23,638 nucleotides of DNA from a virus, in IMG/VR virus record IMGVR_UViG_3300017989_000445, positions 1 through 23,638 of that record; one strand, given 5' to 3'. The notes under the pieces are model-generated. The model was not told the origin of the DNA. It did not search any database and was given only the letters and a program-made list of their open reading frames with translations. This document shows, in pieces, positions 1 through 7,162 of the stretch (positions within the stretch are counted from its first letter, which is position 1; each line of letters opens with the position of its first letter). The translations under genes and the position numbers were made by a program.

Positions 1-1
1 G

Positions 2-127
2 ATGAATGGGATAAAGAAAATAAAAGAATGGGATGATGGATACGATGAAGGTGGTGGCAAGAAAATAACAATGAAGGAAGCTCCATGGGTAGGAGATTCC
101 CTTCAAGCAGAGTATGAGCCAGTATGA
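2..127 (+). CDS. 3' end of a beta-sandwich virion protein (partial)
   Basis: The frame is open from the window edge and stops with TGA at 125-127, giving 41 visible residues. I do not think the first visible ATG (position 2) is the true start. It falls inside the motif hNG (here MNG), which in related phage domains is the middle of a beta strand. The visible part aligns with residues 39 onward of the next gene: WDDG, then a hydrophobic-MKE block, then GDSL-x-EY. This is the second half of a small domain seen in many phage virion proteins (pattern NG...DY...I.F..P..GD.L.V.Y). The stop overlaps the next start as ATGA, so the two are probably translationally coupled. The function is unknown; a decoration or neck accessory protein is an inference from position. 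Confidence 0.6.
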   Translation: MNGIKKIKEWDDGYDEGGGKKITMKEAPWVGDSLQAEYEPV

Positions 128-564
128 TACAGATACGAGAAAGACAAGGTGATACTTTGCAAGGCGATATTGATGGAATCAATGTCACCTACACCACTAC
201 GTACAATTTCTATGATGACATTCGAGTAAACATCTACGTCAATGGTCGATTGAAAATACGAGCATGGGATGATGGCTTCTCGGTAGTAATGCCAAACCAG
301 ATAGTGATGAAGGAGCCACTTCTCGACGGCGATTCGCTCGAGGTAGAATACTCATCTGGAGCTCCAACTGGTGGTGGAGCTGATGGAGGTTGTCCAAACA
401 GACCAGAACTATCTATAATGGCTCCAGAAACATTGGCAGATGAGAATGTACCAGAAATATTGGCAGATGATATTGACCCCTATGCTTTTGCAGAAGGGGA
501 ATTTGATATGGACGTTCTATCGGATGATTTGAAACCAGTAATTGTCCATTCAGAAGAAGGGTAA
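124..564 (+). CDS. Small beta-sandwich virion protein, paralogue of its upstream neighbour
   Basis: This 146-aa protein has a start that overlaps the previous stop by 4 bases (ATGA). Residues about 8-80 match a beta-sandwich domain common in phage structural proteins: GD-x-LQGDIDGIN, a TTY-F segment, IYVNGRLKI, WDDG, MKEP and GDSLEVEYSSG. A Gly-rich linker (GGGADGG) follows. The acidic tail carries loose repeats of the type LADENVPEILADD, similar to short acidic repeats in other phage neck and decoration proteins. The domain is duplicated in the gene just before it. There is no membrane segment or enzyme motif. Being just upstream of the head-tail adaptor suggests a capsid-decoration or neck-accessory role, which is inference only. 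Confidence 0.7.
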   Translation: MIQIRERQGDTLQGDIDGINVTYTTTYNFYDDIRVNIYVNGRLKIRAWDDGFSVVMPNQIVMKEPLLDGDSLEVEYSSGAPTGGGADGGCPNRPELSIMAPETLADENVPEILADDIDPYAFAEGEFDMDVLSDDLKPVIVHSEEG

Positions 565-567
565 AAC

Positions 568-1584
568 ATGGCAGTCATCAATTTGAAAATAGTCGTAAGT
601 AACCTGGATAGGGTGATGGCCAGTTTCGACCAAATCAAAGTCTATCGAAGTGTGACTGGACTGACTGGCACATACACAGAAATTACTGGTGTCGGTACTC
701 GGATAGCTTTGGAAGAGACTACCACGGTTTACGAGTACACCGATGACAGTGGAAGTGCAGAATACTACTACAAGACCAGCTACTACAACTCCACTTCTGG
801 TCTGGAGTCTTCCAAATCCGATGCTGTAAAAGGTGAAGGAGATTCTGCTCTAGACATCATTTCAGTGGATGAACTGAAGACGAATTACCTCTTTGGTTTG
901 GATCTCACTAACGATGAAGGAACAGAATATCCAGATAGCTTGTACGAGTGGTTTATCAAGTCTGCAGTGTCTTGGGTAGAAATCCGATTGGACTTGCCAC
1001 TACGTCCAAAAGTCATCGAAGAAGAGAAGCATGATTACGTCAAAGATGACTACGAGAATTACATCATGCTCCATCTGAGAGAGTATCCAGTCATTGCAGT
1101 GGAAGAAATCAAAATGGTGATACCAGGGGACCAGGACACTCAGATTTTCGAAGACGACTGGATTAACCTACGAAAAGACACTGGAGTAGTGCATGTAGTA
1201 CCAGGTACTGGTTCTGCTCAAACGATTCTCTTTGGTGCTGGTGGAGCCTGGCTACCCTACATGAGAGCAAACAACAGGTTTGTGCCAGATGTCTTTCGAG
1301 TGAAGTACACTGCAGGCTTCGAAAATGTACCAGATGTCATTAAGGATGTAGTTGGAAAGACTGCTTCCTTTGGTCCTTTGAACATTGCAGGTGACTTGCT
1401 TGGTGGAGCTGGAATTGCTTCTCAGAGTATCAGTATCGATGGACTTTCCCAAAGTTTCAATACTACGAGCTCGAGTACGAGTGCTGGCTATGGAGCTCGA
1501 TTGCTGCAATACCAGAAAGAGCTCAAAGCAGTGATTCCTACTCTCAAGAGTCACTTCAAACGAATAGGATTGGTGGTAGGTTAA
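568..1584 (+). CDS. Head-tail adaptor (gp6-like connector) with FN3-like N-terminus
   Basis: A 338-aa protein that starts 3 bases after the previous stop, with AGAAGG as ribosome binding site. Residues about 15-90 look like a fibronectin-III-type fold: FDQIKVYRS, then TYTEIT, a hydrophobic YEYTDDSG turn, and YYYKTSYYNS-SGLES. Residues about 95-230 contain the mostly helical connector core (SLYEWFIKSAVSWVEIRL, then LREYPVIAVEEI). The C-terminus has VKYTAGFENVP-DVI, AGDLLGGAGIASQSISIDGL and GYGARLLQYQKELK, which I recognise from adaptor proteins of tailed phages. Adaptors of this class dock under the portal ring and link it to the stopper or tail. The position at the start of the neck cluster fits. 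The FN3-like part may project outward as a surface-binding module (inference). Confidence 0.75.
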   Translation: MAVINLKIVVSNLDRVMASFDQIKVYRSVTGLTGTYTEITGVGTRIALEETTTVYEYTDDSGSAEYYYKTSYYNSTSGLESSKSDAVKGEGDSALDIISVDELKTNYLFGLDLTNDEGTEYPDSLYEWFIKSAVSWVEIRLDLPLRPKVIEEEKHDYVKDDYENYIMLHLREYPVIAVEEIKMVIPGDQDTQIFEDDWINLRKDTGVVHVVPGTGSAQTILFGAGGAWLPYMRANNRFVPDVFRVKYTAGFENVPDVIKDVVGKTASFGPLNIAGDLLGGAGIASQSISIDGLSQSFNTTSSSTSAGYGARLLQYQKELKAVIPTLKSHFKRIGLVVG

Positions 1585-2397
1585 ATGGGTACTGCTACGA
1601 TAAACATGCCAGCTTTAGGGGTGCCAGAAGGCGAAAAGCAAGCTGGCCAAAGAGTCGATTTCAAACCTACCAAGTTTGACCTCGCAATCGAGACTAAAGG
1701 CTATCTGCTACTTTGGGAAAGAGCCATGGTATGTCCGTGTGCACCAGTAGCAGACCAAACCGAGCAGCCAGATCCAAACTGCGATGTATGCAAGGGAAGG
1801 GGATGGACGTATTTTGGTCCATCTGAAGCTCAAGACCTAAGTGAGTACGAGCTCACAGACTTGCAAGAGAAGATGAGAGAAGATTCTGGTGGCTCCATCA
1901 TTCGTGGTGTCACTCATACGATTGGAAGTAATCCCGATCCAGTGAACATTTTGAGCAATTGGGTAGAAGGTTCTGCCATGCTCACAGTTAGGAATGAAAA
2001 CCGACTCGGATACTATGACAGAATCACTCTTCTCGATGCAGAAATAGTCTTTTCCGAGCACATCAAAGCAGATGGTGGAACAGTATTGCCTACCAGGTAT
2101 CCAGTGGTAGGAGTGAACCAACTTAGGTCTGTGAGCCAGGTTTACGAGCAAGAGACTGACTTCGATTTGAATTTGGGCGAAATCAGTTGGAGGTCTGGCT
2201 ATGAACCAGATGAAGATACCCATTTGGCTCTTCACTACATCTGCCATCCAACTTACCTGGTGATTACCCATCCACATGCTGCTCGAGTAACTTCTCAACT
2301 ATTCAAGACACCGACACCAAAGGCTCCTACTGGTGGTCCAAGACAATTGCCAGTACAGGCCATAATCAGATATGAGTTTTTGCCGGAGCCATCATGA
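1585..2397 (+). CDS. Cys-motif (zinc-ribbon-like) protein in the head-closure slot
   Basis: A 270-aa protein whose ATG directly follows the previous stop. Cys50, Cys52, Cys66 and Cys69 form CxC-x13-CxxC followed by KGRGW, a four-cysteine set likely to bind zinc. Similar CPC...CxxCxGxGW segments occur in phage neck-region proteins. The rest is predicted mixed beta (residues about 120-250), including a segment typical of virion proteins with LPTRYPVVGVNQLRSVSQVY. Lying between the adaptor and the gp10-like protein, it takes the place of a head-closure or stopper protein; that role is inferred from gene order and not from a recognised catalytic motif. The last codons overlap the next start (ATGA), so translation is probably coupled. 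Confidence 0.6.
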   Translation: MGTATINMPALGVPEGEKQAGQRVDFKPTKFDLAIETKGYLLLWERAMVCPCAPVADQTEQPDPNCDVCKGRGWTYFGPSEAQDLSEYELTDLQEKMREDSGGSIIRGVTHTIGSNPDPVNILSNWVEGSAMLTVRNENRLGYYDRITLLDAEIVFSEHIKADGGTVLPTRYPVVGVNQLRSVSQVYEQETDFDLNLGEISWRSGYEPDEDTHLALHYICHPTYLVITHPHAARVTSQLFKTPTPKAPTGGPRQLPVQAIIRYEFLPEPS

Positions 2398-3224
2398 TAA
2401 ATATCAGCAACATAGACATTCCAGAAAGTGTTGTTCCATTGATGAATGACCAGGTGTTGAGCTCTATCACCAGAGATGTAGCTGCTTCTGGAAAGGACAA
2501 GTGGATAAAACTGGCTTCTGAAGACTCCAGTTCTTTCAGAGAAGACTACGTAAGAGGTATCCAAGAAGTGGAGCCAAGAGGTGCTACTGGCCATGTGATT
2601 AGCCTGGTAGGAGAGATACCACATCAATTGGAAGATGGTTCACCACGTATGGACATGCGAGATACGCTTTTAGGGCCAAACGTACCAGTGGCTCCAGTTG
2701 GAGAGCGTGGCAAGCATCTCTCCAAAGAGAAACAGTTCTATAGGGCCATTCCATTGAGACACACTACACCAGGCTCTCAAAAGACCATTGGACAAGCCAT
2801 GGGATCTCCCTACAGTGGCCATCAAGCAGTCAGTGATGCCAAGAAGCTCGGAAATGCTGTTTATCGAGCAGCAAAGAAGCTGGAAGGGACAAAAACCGAT
2901 CCATATGGTGGAAAGACTCAATGGGGAGGTAGACTCGATACGAGCCGATTACGTGGTGGTCTGAAGAAGGGTATTTCTGGAATTCCACTGCTCAAACCAC
3001 ATCACAAGTCGGATATTTACAAAGGCATGGTACGTACTCAGAAGACCTACGAAAAGGCTACTCAGAGTATGTACGTGACTTTCAGGACCATTTCCACTGG
3101 TGTACGGGATGAAAGCTGGTGGAGAAAGTCGATTCCTGCCAGGCACTATGCCGATAGGGTCGGTGAATTTGTGTCCAGAATCCTACCAAGGGCCATCGAA
3201 GCCTACATCGAGGGACAAGCATGA
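2394..3224 (+). CDS. HK97-gp10-like neck / tail-completion protein
   Basis: A 276-aa protein overlapping both neighbours by 4 bases (ATGA at 2394 and at 3221). The N-terminal part has the helix AASGKDKWIKLA followed by FREDYVRGIQ, typical of gp10-like neck proteins. The middle shows LEDGSPRMDMRDTLLGP, then YRAIPLRH-TPGS, matching the family pattern of an acidic loop, D(M)-x-LL, and R-x-IPFRH. The C-terminal part has FRTIS followed by SWWRKSIPARHYAD and a helix. Proteins of this family sit at the head-tail joint and are needed to finish or attach the tail. The gene order (adaptor, closure, this gene, terminator) is the standard neck order. The length exceeds that of small siphovirus gp10 proteins but suits the longer myovirus versions. 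Confidence 0.72.
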   Translation: MINISNIDIPESVVPLMNDQVLSSITRDVAASGKDKWIKLASEDSSSFREDYVRGIQEVEPRGATGHVISLVGEIPHQLEDGSPRMDMRDTLLGPNVPVAPVGERGKHLSKEKQFYRAIPLRHTTPGSQKTIGQAMGSPYSGHQAVSDAKKLGNAVYRAAKKLEGTKTDPYGGKTQWGGRLDTSRLRGGLKKGISGIPLLKPHHKSDIYKGMVRTQKTYEKATQSMYVTFRTISTGVRDESWWRKSIPARHYADRVGEFVSRILPRAIEAYIEGQA

Positions 3225-3889
3225 TAAACCGATACATCCATGGCATTCTGACAGTTGGAATAACGAACATACTGGAAGACACCACCTTTCTCGATGAGCT
3301 CTTCAAAGACAACTATGTTATAGATGAATCAGAGGCAGAAGCAATCAAGACATATTTTCTGGAAAATGGATGCAGGGTCAAAAACGGATACCCTCGAAAG
3401 GATACGGTATGGCCAGCAATCCACATTGTTTTAGGAATGGAAACGGAATCCGACCATTTTCTTTCGGATAGTGCAGGGAAGATAACAGATGATGAAGACC
3501 CTAATTATGGCAAAGAGCTACTGGCAGCTATTTGGGAACATGGATACAGGTTGATTATCTGTACAGAACATCCAGATATTACCGTAGCTTACTACGAAAT
3601 AGCCAAGTTCATCATGCTCCAGGGTTTGGATGTTCTGCTCGGAGATGGGTGTTTTGAGTTTCATTTTTCTGGAAAAGATATGGCTCCAGATGAGCGGTAT
3701 ATTCCTGCTCATCTTTTCGTGAGAGAACTAATTTTCCAGTGTAATAGAGAATTTCAACATATTAAGCGTGATACGGACCTATTCAATATACGTAAAGTAG
3801 AAGGAATACACGTTGACAGTAGTGGCTCTCCAAGCGATGTTGGAAACGTAAAAACGAATGTGACTACGTACCAAGAAGATACGGAGTAA
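3221..3889 (+). CDS. Probable tail terminator protein
   Basis: A 222-aa protein. Its start overlaps the previous stop (ATGA), so it is likely coupled to the gp10-like gene. No enzyme motif is visible. The central part is an alpha/beta domain with ELLAAIWEHGYRLIICTEH, a helix YYEIAKFIMLQ, and then SGKDMAPDERYIPAHLFVRE, which resembles the end-strand pattern SGxDxxPxxxYxPxxxFxR of tail-terminator-like proteins in large myoviruses. The position directly before the small charged gene and the sheath supports the role: terminators (gpU or gp15 type) cap the tube and sheath and join the tail to the neck. The C-terminal 40 residues are polar and probably extended. The assignment rests on order plus a weak pattern. 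Confidence 0.58.
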   Translation: MINRYIHGILTVGITNILEDTTFLDELFKDNYVIDESEAEAIKTYFLENGCRVKNGYPRKDTVWPAIHIVLGMETESDHFLSDSAGKITDDEDPNYGKELLAAIWEHGYRLIICTEHPDITVAYYEIAKFIMLQGLDVLLGDGCFEFHFSGKDMAPDERYIPAHLFVRELIFQCNREFQHIKRDTDLFNIRKVEGIHVDSSGSPSDVGNVKTNVTTYQEDTE

Positions 3890-3892
3890 TGC

Positions 3893-4201
3893 ATGTCAAA
3901 TAAGAAAAAAGACAAAGAAAACAAGAAGAAAGAGACCAAACCAGACCCGAAAGAATCAGCGAATGCTGCTCCAGAAGAGAAGCCAGCTGATACTCCAGAA
4001 GAAGAGCCAAAGAAGGAAGAGAAGACAGAAGGCGATGGCAAACCCATGGTGCCTTTGAAAGTCTTCTGCAAACTTTCTGGAAAGAAGCCAGACCAAATGG
4101 CTGGATTCAATAGATACGCTCTAAATAACAAGATGGGACCGATGACTGTTCCGAAGTGGCAGGAAGAGCTCAAGAAGTTCCAATCTAAACCGATGCGATA
4201 G
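3893..4201 (+). CDS. Small virion or assembly protein with charged N-terminus
   Basis: A 102-aa protein with ACGGAG as ribosome binding site. Residues 1-47 are almost only Lys, Glu, Asp, Pro and Ala and are probably disordered. Residues about 52-102 form a compact domain: PLKVFCKLSGKKPDQMAGF, then a helix and WQEELKKF-SKPM. I have seen the pattern F-x-LSG-x-DQ-AGF...W-x-F-x-RPV in small proteins lying between terminator and sheath genes of other myoviruses, but I know no proven function. It could assist tail assembly or neck joining (inference). The N-terminal codon and residue composition differs sharply from the neighbours because it is low in complexity. Confidence 0.65.
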   Translation: MSNKKKDKENKKKETKPDPKESANAAPEEKPADTPEEEPKKEEKTEGDGKPMVPLKVFCKLSGKKPDQMAGFNRYALNNKMGPMTVPKWQEELKKFQSKPMR

Positions 4202-4212
4202 AGGAGAACACA

Positions 4213-6528
4213 ATGGCTACATCAATCTTTTTTGATGGTCGATTGATTGCAACACCAGGTGCGTACAGTCAAATAGATGCATCGGGTTTGGAATCGATTG
4301 GCTTAGGTGCATCAGGTATAGTCGCTGTGCTAGGGCAGGCCGAAGGTGGCAAGCCAGCATCAGAGATGTCGGAGGTTGCAGACTTTATAAGCATAAACAA
4401 GCCAGCGGCTGGAAGGGAAGCATTCAGAAGTGGAGATTTACGAGAAGTCGTAGATATGCTCTTCGCCCCTTCCAAGGATGCAGACATTATCGCTGGAGCT
4501 CAAGAAGTCATCGCAATGAAGACAAATCCAGCGACTCAAAGTACCGCAGTACTGGCAAACGCCTACGGAAACATTCTGGATCTGACCAGTGTAGACTATG
4601 GAGCCTTCACTAGCCAGGTGAATGTGGAAGTTGGCGATGGTACGAACCAAGGGAAGCTCATCACAGTCACTTTCGAAGATGAAGTGAAGACAGTCGATGA
4701 CCTTGGTGGAGACATCTTCTTCAATCTCAAGTACACCAAACCGACCAATGGATGGGATGTCATCACTGCAGAAGTGGAGAATGGTGGAGCAGTCGTCTGT
4801 GATGCCACTCGAGACAATGCAGGTCTGGACGGTGACATTACCGCTCAAATGCCAACTACTGGCAAAGTAAGAGTAAAGAGTGCCGATTCAGGTGATACTA
4901 CTCAACAGGTAGTTGTCTACGGTCTGGATGCCAGCGATGCTGCAATCAGAGAAACTCTCAACTTGAACGGTACTGCAGATGTGGATGGTCAACTGGACTT
5001 CAAATACGTCTACGGTGCAAGAGTCATTGGCACTACAGCTGGCATAGTCACTCTTTCCGATACCGTACTTCCTACTACGGTACTGACAATTGCAGCTGGA
5101 GCAAACCAGGTAAAAGGTCTCGCTCAATGTGCTGCGATGTACGTTGGAGCTGGAATCGTTTCTGCAGTAGCAGATGGAGCTACCACGAAGAATCTGATTC
5201 TCATCGGTAAGTCCACCACTGGTGCTGTTCAAATCGAGAAAATCGTTTTGACTGGTGCTACCCAAGTGGATGGAGTCGGTACATGGTCGGAGCTCGAGTT
5301 TATCGCTCTAGGCGATGTGGAAGCAGCCAGGACACTGACTTTCAGTGCAGAAGCAGCCAGGACAGTGCCTGCTACTCACAGTACGCTCCAGAAGGTGTCT
5401 GACTACTTCTCAGCTCGGTACTCTGCAGCTGCATCTGGTGGATTCGTCTTCACCATGGTAACAGCCAGGACCACATTTGACCCTGCAGACCTTGATATAA
5501 CCACTGGAGCAGGTGGAGCAGTGAGCTGTTTGGATCCTGCAAATCCAGCTTTCTATGCAGATGTACAGGTCATCAAAGAGTGGTTTGATAGCTCGAGCGA
5601 ATACATCACTGCAGCTAAATCTTCTGGTGGAGTAGGTGGAGCTCCAGACAACACCACTGCTCCAGTCTACCTGGCAGGTGGTGAAGAAGGAACAACTACC
5701 AGTACAAACTGGCAAGATGCACTGAATCTCTTGAAAAAGAAGAGAGTCAACAGTGTAGTTGTTCTAACTGGAGATCCAGCTGTACATGCGATGCTCGATG
5801 CACACTGCGCGTACATGTGCGGAATAGGACGGAATGAGCGAGATGGCTTCGTAGGACTTCTCAATACTGCTCTTACCAATGTTCCTACCAAGACAGAAAT
5901 CAAATCTCAGATTGTGGACATCAATTCCAGACACATTCGAGCGTTTGGACAGGCCATTGAACGCTACAACACATCTGGAGAAAGAGCAGAATTCCTGCCA
6001 TATTTCCAGGCAGCTGTAGCAGCTGGTATGCAGGCAGGCTCATCGGTGGGAACAGCTCTCACCTACAAATTCGCAAATACTCTTTCTCTCAGACAAGATT
6101 CTACCTGGAATCCAACAGATGACACTGAAGAGATGATTGCAGCTGGTCTGTGTTTCATGGAGAATGTTGAAGGTGTAGGAAGGCGAGTGGTGAGAAACAT
6201 CACAACTCATTTGACTTCCAATAACCTGGCATACATCGAAGGTTCAGTGAATGAAGCAGTAAATTACTCGGTGTACACCTTCAGAAACAGCATGGAATTC
6301 GCAGTTGGAAAGAAAGGCTTCGCTGGTACTGTGAATGCAGCTACTGGAATTGCGGTCAACATTTTAGGACTTCTGGTAGGTGAGAACGTAATCACTGCAT
6401 TCAGAAGCCTTAGCATGGAATTGTTAACTGATGTATTGGAGGTATCACTCGAAATTGCTCCAGTTCTTCCGATTAACTTCGTGAAAAATACGATACATCT
6501 TGTGACCATTCCACAGACCACGGAATAA
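4213..6528 (+). CDS. Tail sheath protein
   Basis: A 771-aa protein with a strong ribosome binding site (GAGGAG at 4201-4206). The N-terminus follows the sheath pattern: a short strand, PGAYSQID, ASGIVAVLGQAEGG, and then a block around ADFISINKPAAGREAF. The C-terminus has RRVVRNITTHLT-N, the dense helix-strand region around YIEGSVNEAVNYSV, FRNSMEF, and the final strands LEVSLEIAPVLPINFV. These match the contracting core of phage sheath proteins (T4 gp18 class). It forms the outer tube that shortens and drives the inner tube through the cell envelope. It is longer than T4 gp18 (659 aa) because of two related beta domains inserted at residues about 216-297 and 319-375. It is followed by the tube gene, as expected. 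GAAGCAGCCAGGACA is repeated in frame 30 bases apart (5320, 5350). Confidence 0.93.
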   Translation: MATSIFFDGRLIATPGAYSQIDASGLESIGLGASGIVAVLGQAEGGKPASEMSEVADFISINKPAAGREAFRSGDLREVVDMLFAPSKDADIIAGAQEVIAMKTNPATQSTAVLANAYGNILDLTSVDYGAFTSQVNVEVGDGTNQGKLITVTFEDEVKTVDDLGGDIFFNLKYTKPTNGWDVITAEVENGGAVVCDATRDNAGLDGDITAQMPTTGKVRVKSADSGDTTQQVVVYGLDASDAAIRETLNLNGTADVDGQLDFKYVYGARVIGTTAGIVTLSDTVLPTTVLTIAAGANQVKGLAQCAAMYVGAGIVSAVADGATTKNLILIGKSTTGAVQIEKIVLTGATQVDGVGTWSELEFIALGDVEAARTLTFSAEAARTVPATHSTLQKVSDYFSARYSAAASGGFVFTMVTARTTFDPADLDITTGAGGAVSCLDPANPAFYADVQVIKEWFDSSSEYITAAKSSGGVGGAPDNTTAPVYLAGGEEGTTTSTNWQDALNLLKKKRVNSVVVLTGDPAVHAMLDAHCAYMCGIGRNERDGFVGLLNTALTNVPTKTEIKSQIVDINSRHIRAFGQAIERYNTSGERAEFLPYFQAAVAAGMQAGSSVGTALTYKFANTLSLRQDSTWNPTDDTEEMIAAGLCFMENVEGVGRRVVRNITTHLTSNNLAYIEGSVNEAVNYSVYTFRNSMEFAVGKKGFAGTVNAATGIAVNILGLLVGENVITAFRSLSMELLTDVLEVSLEIAPVLPINFVKNTIHLVTIPQTTE
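5320..5364 (+). repeat. In-frame 15-bp direct repeat in the sheath gene
   Basis: GAAGCAGCCAGGACA occurs at 5320-5334 and again at 5350-5364, a 30-base period that keeps the reading frame and repeats the residues EAART. It lies at the end of the second inserted beta domain of the sheath protein. It looks like a small local duplication. Confidence 0.85.
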
Positions 6529-6541
6529 GTGAGGTGATTCG

Positions 6542-7015
6542 ATGACACTAGAACGAGGTCAAAAAGGCAAACTTTTCACTGGAGCAAGAGCTCGGTTTTC
6601 TGTGGAAGGTAAAATCGTAGGATATGCGAGAGATGTTACTGGCTCCGAAGAAATCGCCTATGAAGCCATCGAGGTATTGGATAATGTTCGAGTTGAGGAA
6701 CATGTACCAGTAGGATATTCAGTGAGACTGACTGCTTCCATGTTTAGAATCGTAGGAAGCACTCTCAAATCGAATGGTCTTTTCCCTACGAATGGTCCAG
6801 ATCCACAGACTCATCTGTTCAACATCCTTGTGAATGGTGAGCTCAATGCACAGATAGAAGACGTGAGAACAGGTAAAATCATTGCACAATTCACTGAAGT
6901 GAAAGTGGCTTCCCACAACTTCTCGATTTCGGCACGTGGTGTCGTAGGTGAAGATGCGGAATTCGTAGCCATTGCCATGCAAGACGAATCTGAAATCACT
7001 GGCGTAATCATCTAG
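6542..7015 (+). CDS. Tail tube protein
   Basis: A 157-aa protein with a strong ribosome binding site (GAGGTGAT at 6531-6538). It lies immediately after the sheath, the invariant order in myoviruses. The sequence has the features of tube subunits: an N-terminal GKLFTGARARFSVEGK strand pair, YARDVTGSEEIAYE, the strand-rich middle with LFNILVNGELNAQIED, and the final VASHNFSISARGVVGEDAEF-AIAMQDE. The protein stacks in hexameric rings to form the rigid inner tube through which DNA passes. The length is normal for the family (about 140-170 aa). The stop at 7013-7015 is followed by the longest noncoding stretch of the window, so its messenger may end or be processed there. Confidence 0.9.
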   Translation: MTLERGQKGKLFTGARARFSVEGKIVGYARDVTGSEEIAYEAIEVLDNVRVEEHVPVGYSVRLTASMFRIVGSTLKSNGLFPTNGPDPQTHLFNILVNGELNAQIEDVRTGKIIAQFTEVKVASHNFSISARGVVGEDAEFVAIAMQDESEITGVII

Positions 7016-7040
7016 CTCTTTCTTTCTGTACTTTTCATAA

Positions 7041-7073
7041 ATCCTAGAGATAGGGTCCACTGGATGCTTTTTT
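7041..7073 (+). terminator. Possible terminator or processing hairpin after the tube gene
   Basis: ATCCTA-GAGA-TAGGGT (7041-7056) can fold into a 6-bp stem (one G-U pair) with a GNRA-type loop GAGA. A run of six T follows at 7068-7073, but 11 bases separate stem and run, so it is not a textbook intrinsic terminator. CACTGGAT (7058-7065) can also pair with ATCCAGTG (7113-7120), giving an alternative fold. Placement behind the highly used tube gene makes a terminator or mRNA-stability element plausible. Confidence 0.3.
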
Positions 7074-7103
7074 CATTCGGGTATCCAGGGGTTTTCTGAG
7101 AGG

Positions 7104-7132
7104 TTGCCTGCAATCCAGTGCACTGGCATATT
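7104..7132 (+). promoter_or_regulatory. Possible sigma70-like promoter with a 12-bp palindrome in the spacer
   Basis: TTGCCT (7104-7109) and CATATT (7127-7132) are separated by 17 bases; each matches 4 of 6 bases of the -35 and -10 consensus. The spacer contains the perfect palindrome CCAGTGCACTGG (7115-7126), an operator-like element. Transcription would begin near 7139, about 24 bases before the chaperone ATG. Both boxes are weak, so this is a candidate only. Confidence 0.3.
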
Positions 7133-7162
7133 GAGAGCAGGATACAAAAAAGGAGAGCGAAA

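Noticed and set aside
1837-2298. 153-codon minus-strand ORF
   Set aside because: Antisense of the zinc-motif protein; no protein-like pattern or ribosome binding site.
5410-5715. 101-codon minus-strand ORF rich in Cys and Ser
   Set aside because: Shadow of Ala, Gly and Thr codons in the sheath gene; no supporting start.
7118-7162. Longer start for the chaperone (ATG 7118)
   Set aside because: No ribosome binding site; the ATG lies within the inverted repeat, while AAAGGAG precedes ATG 7163.
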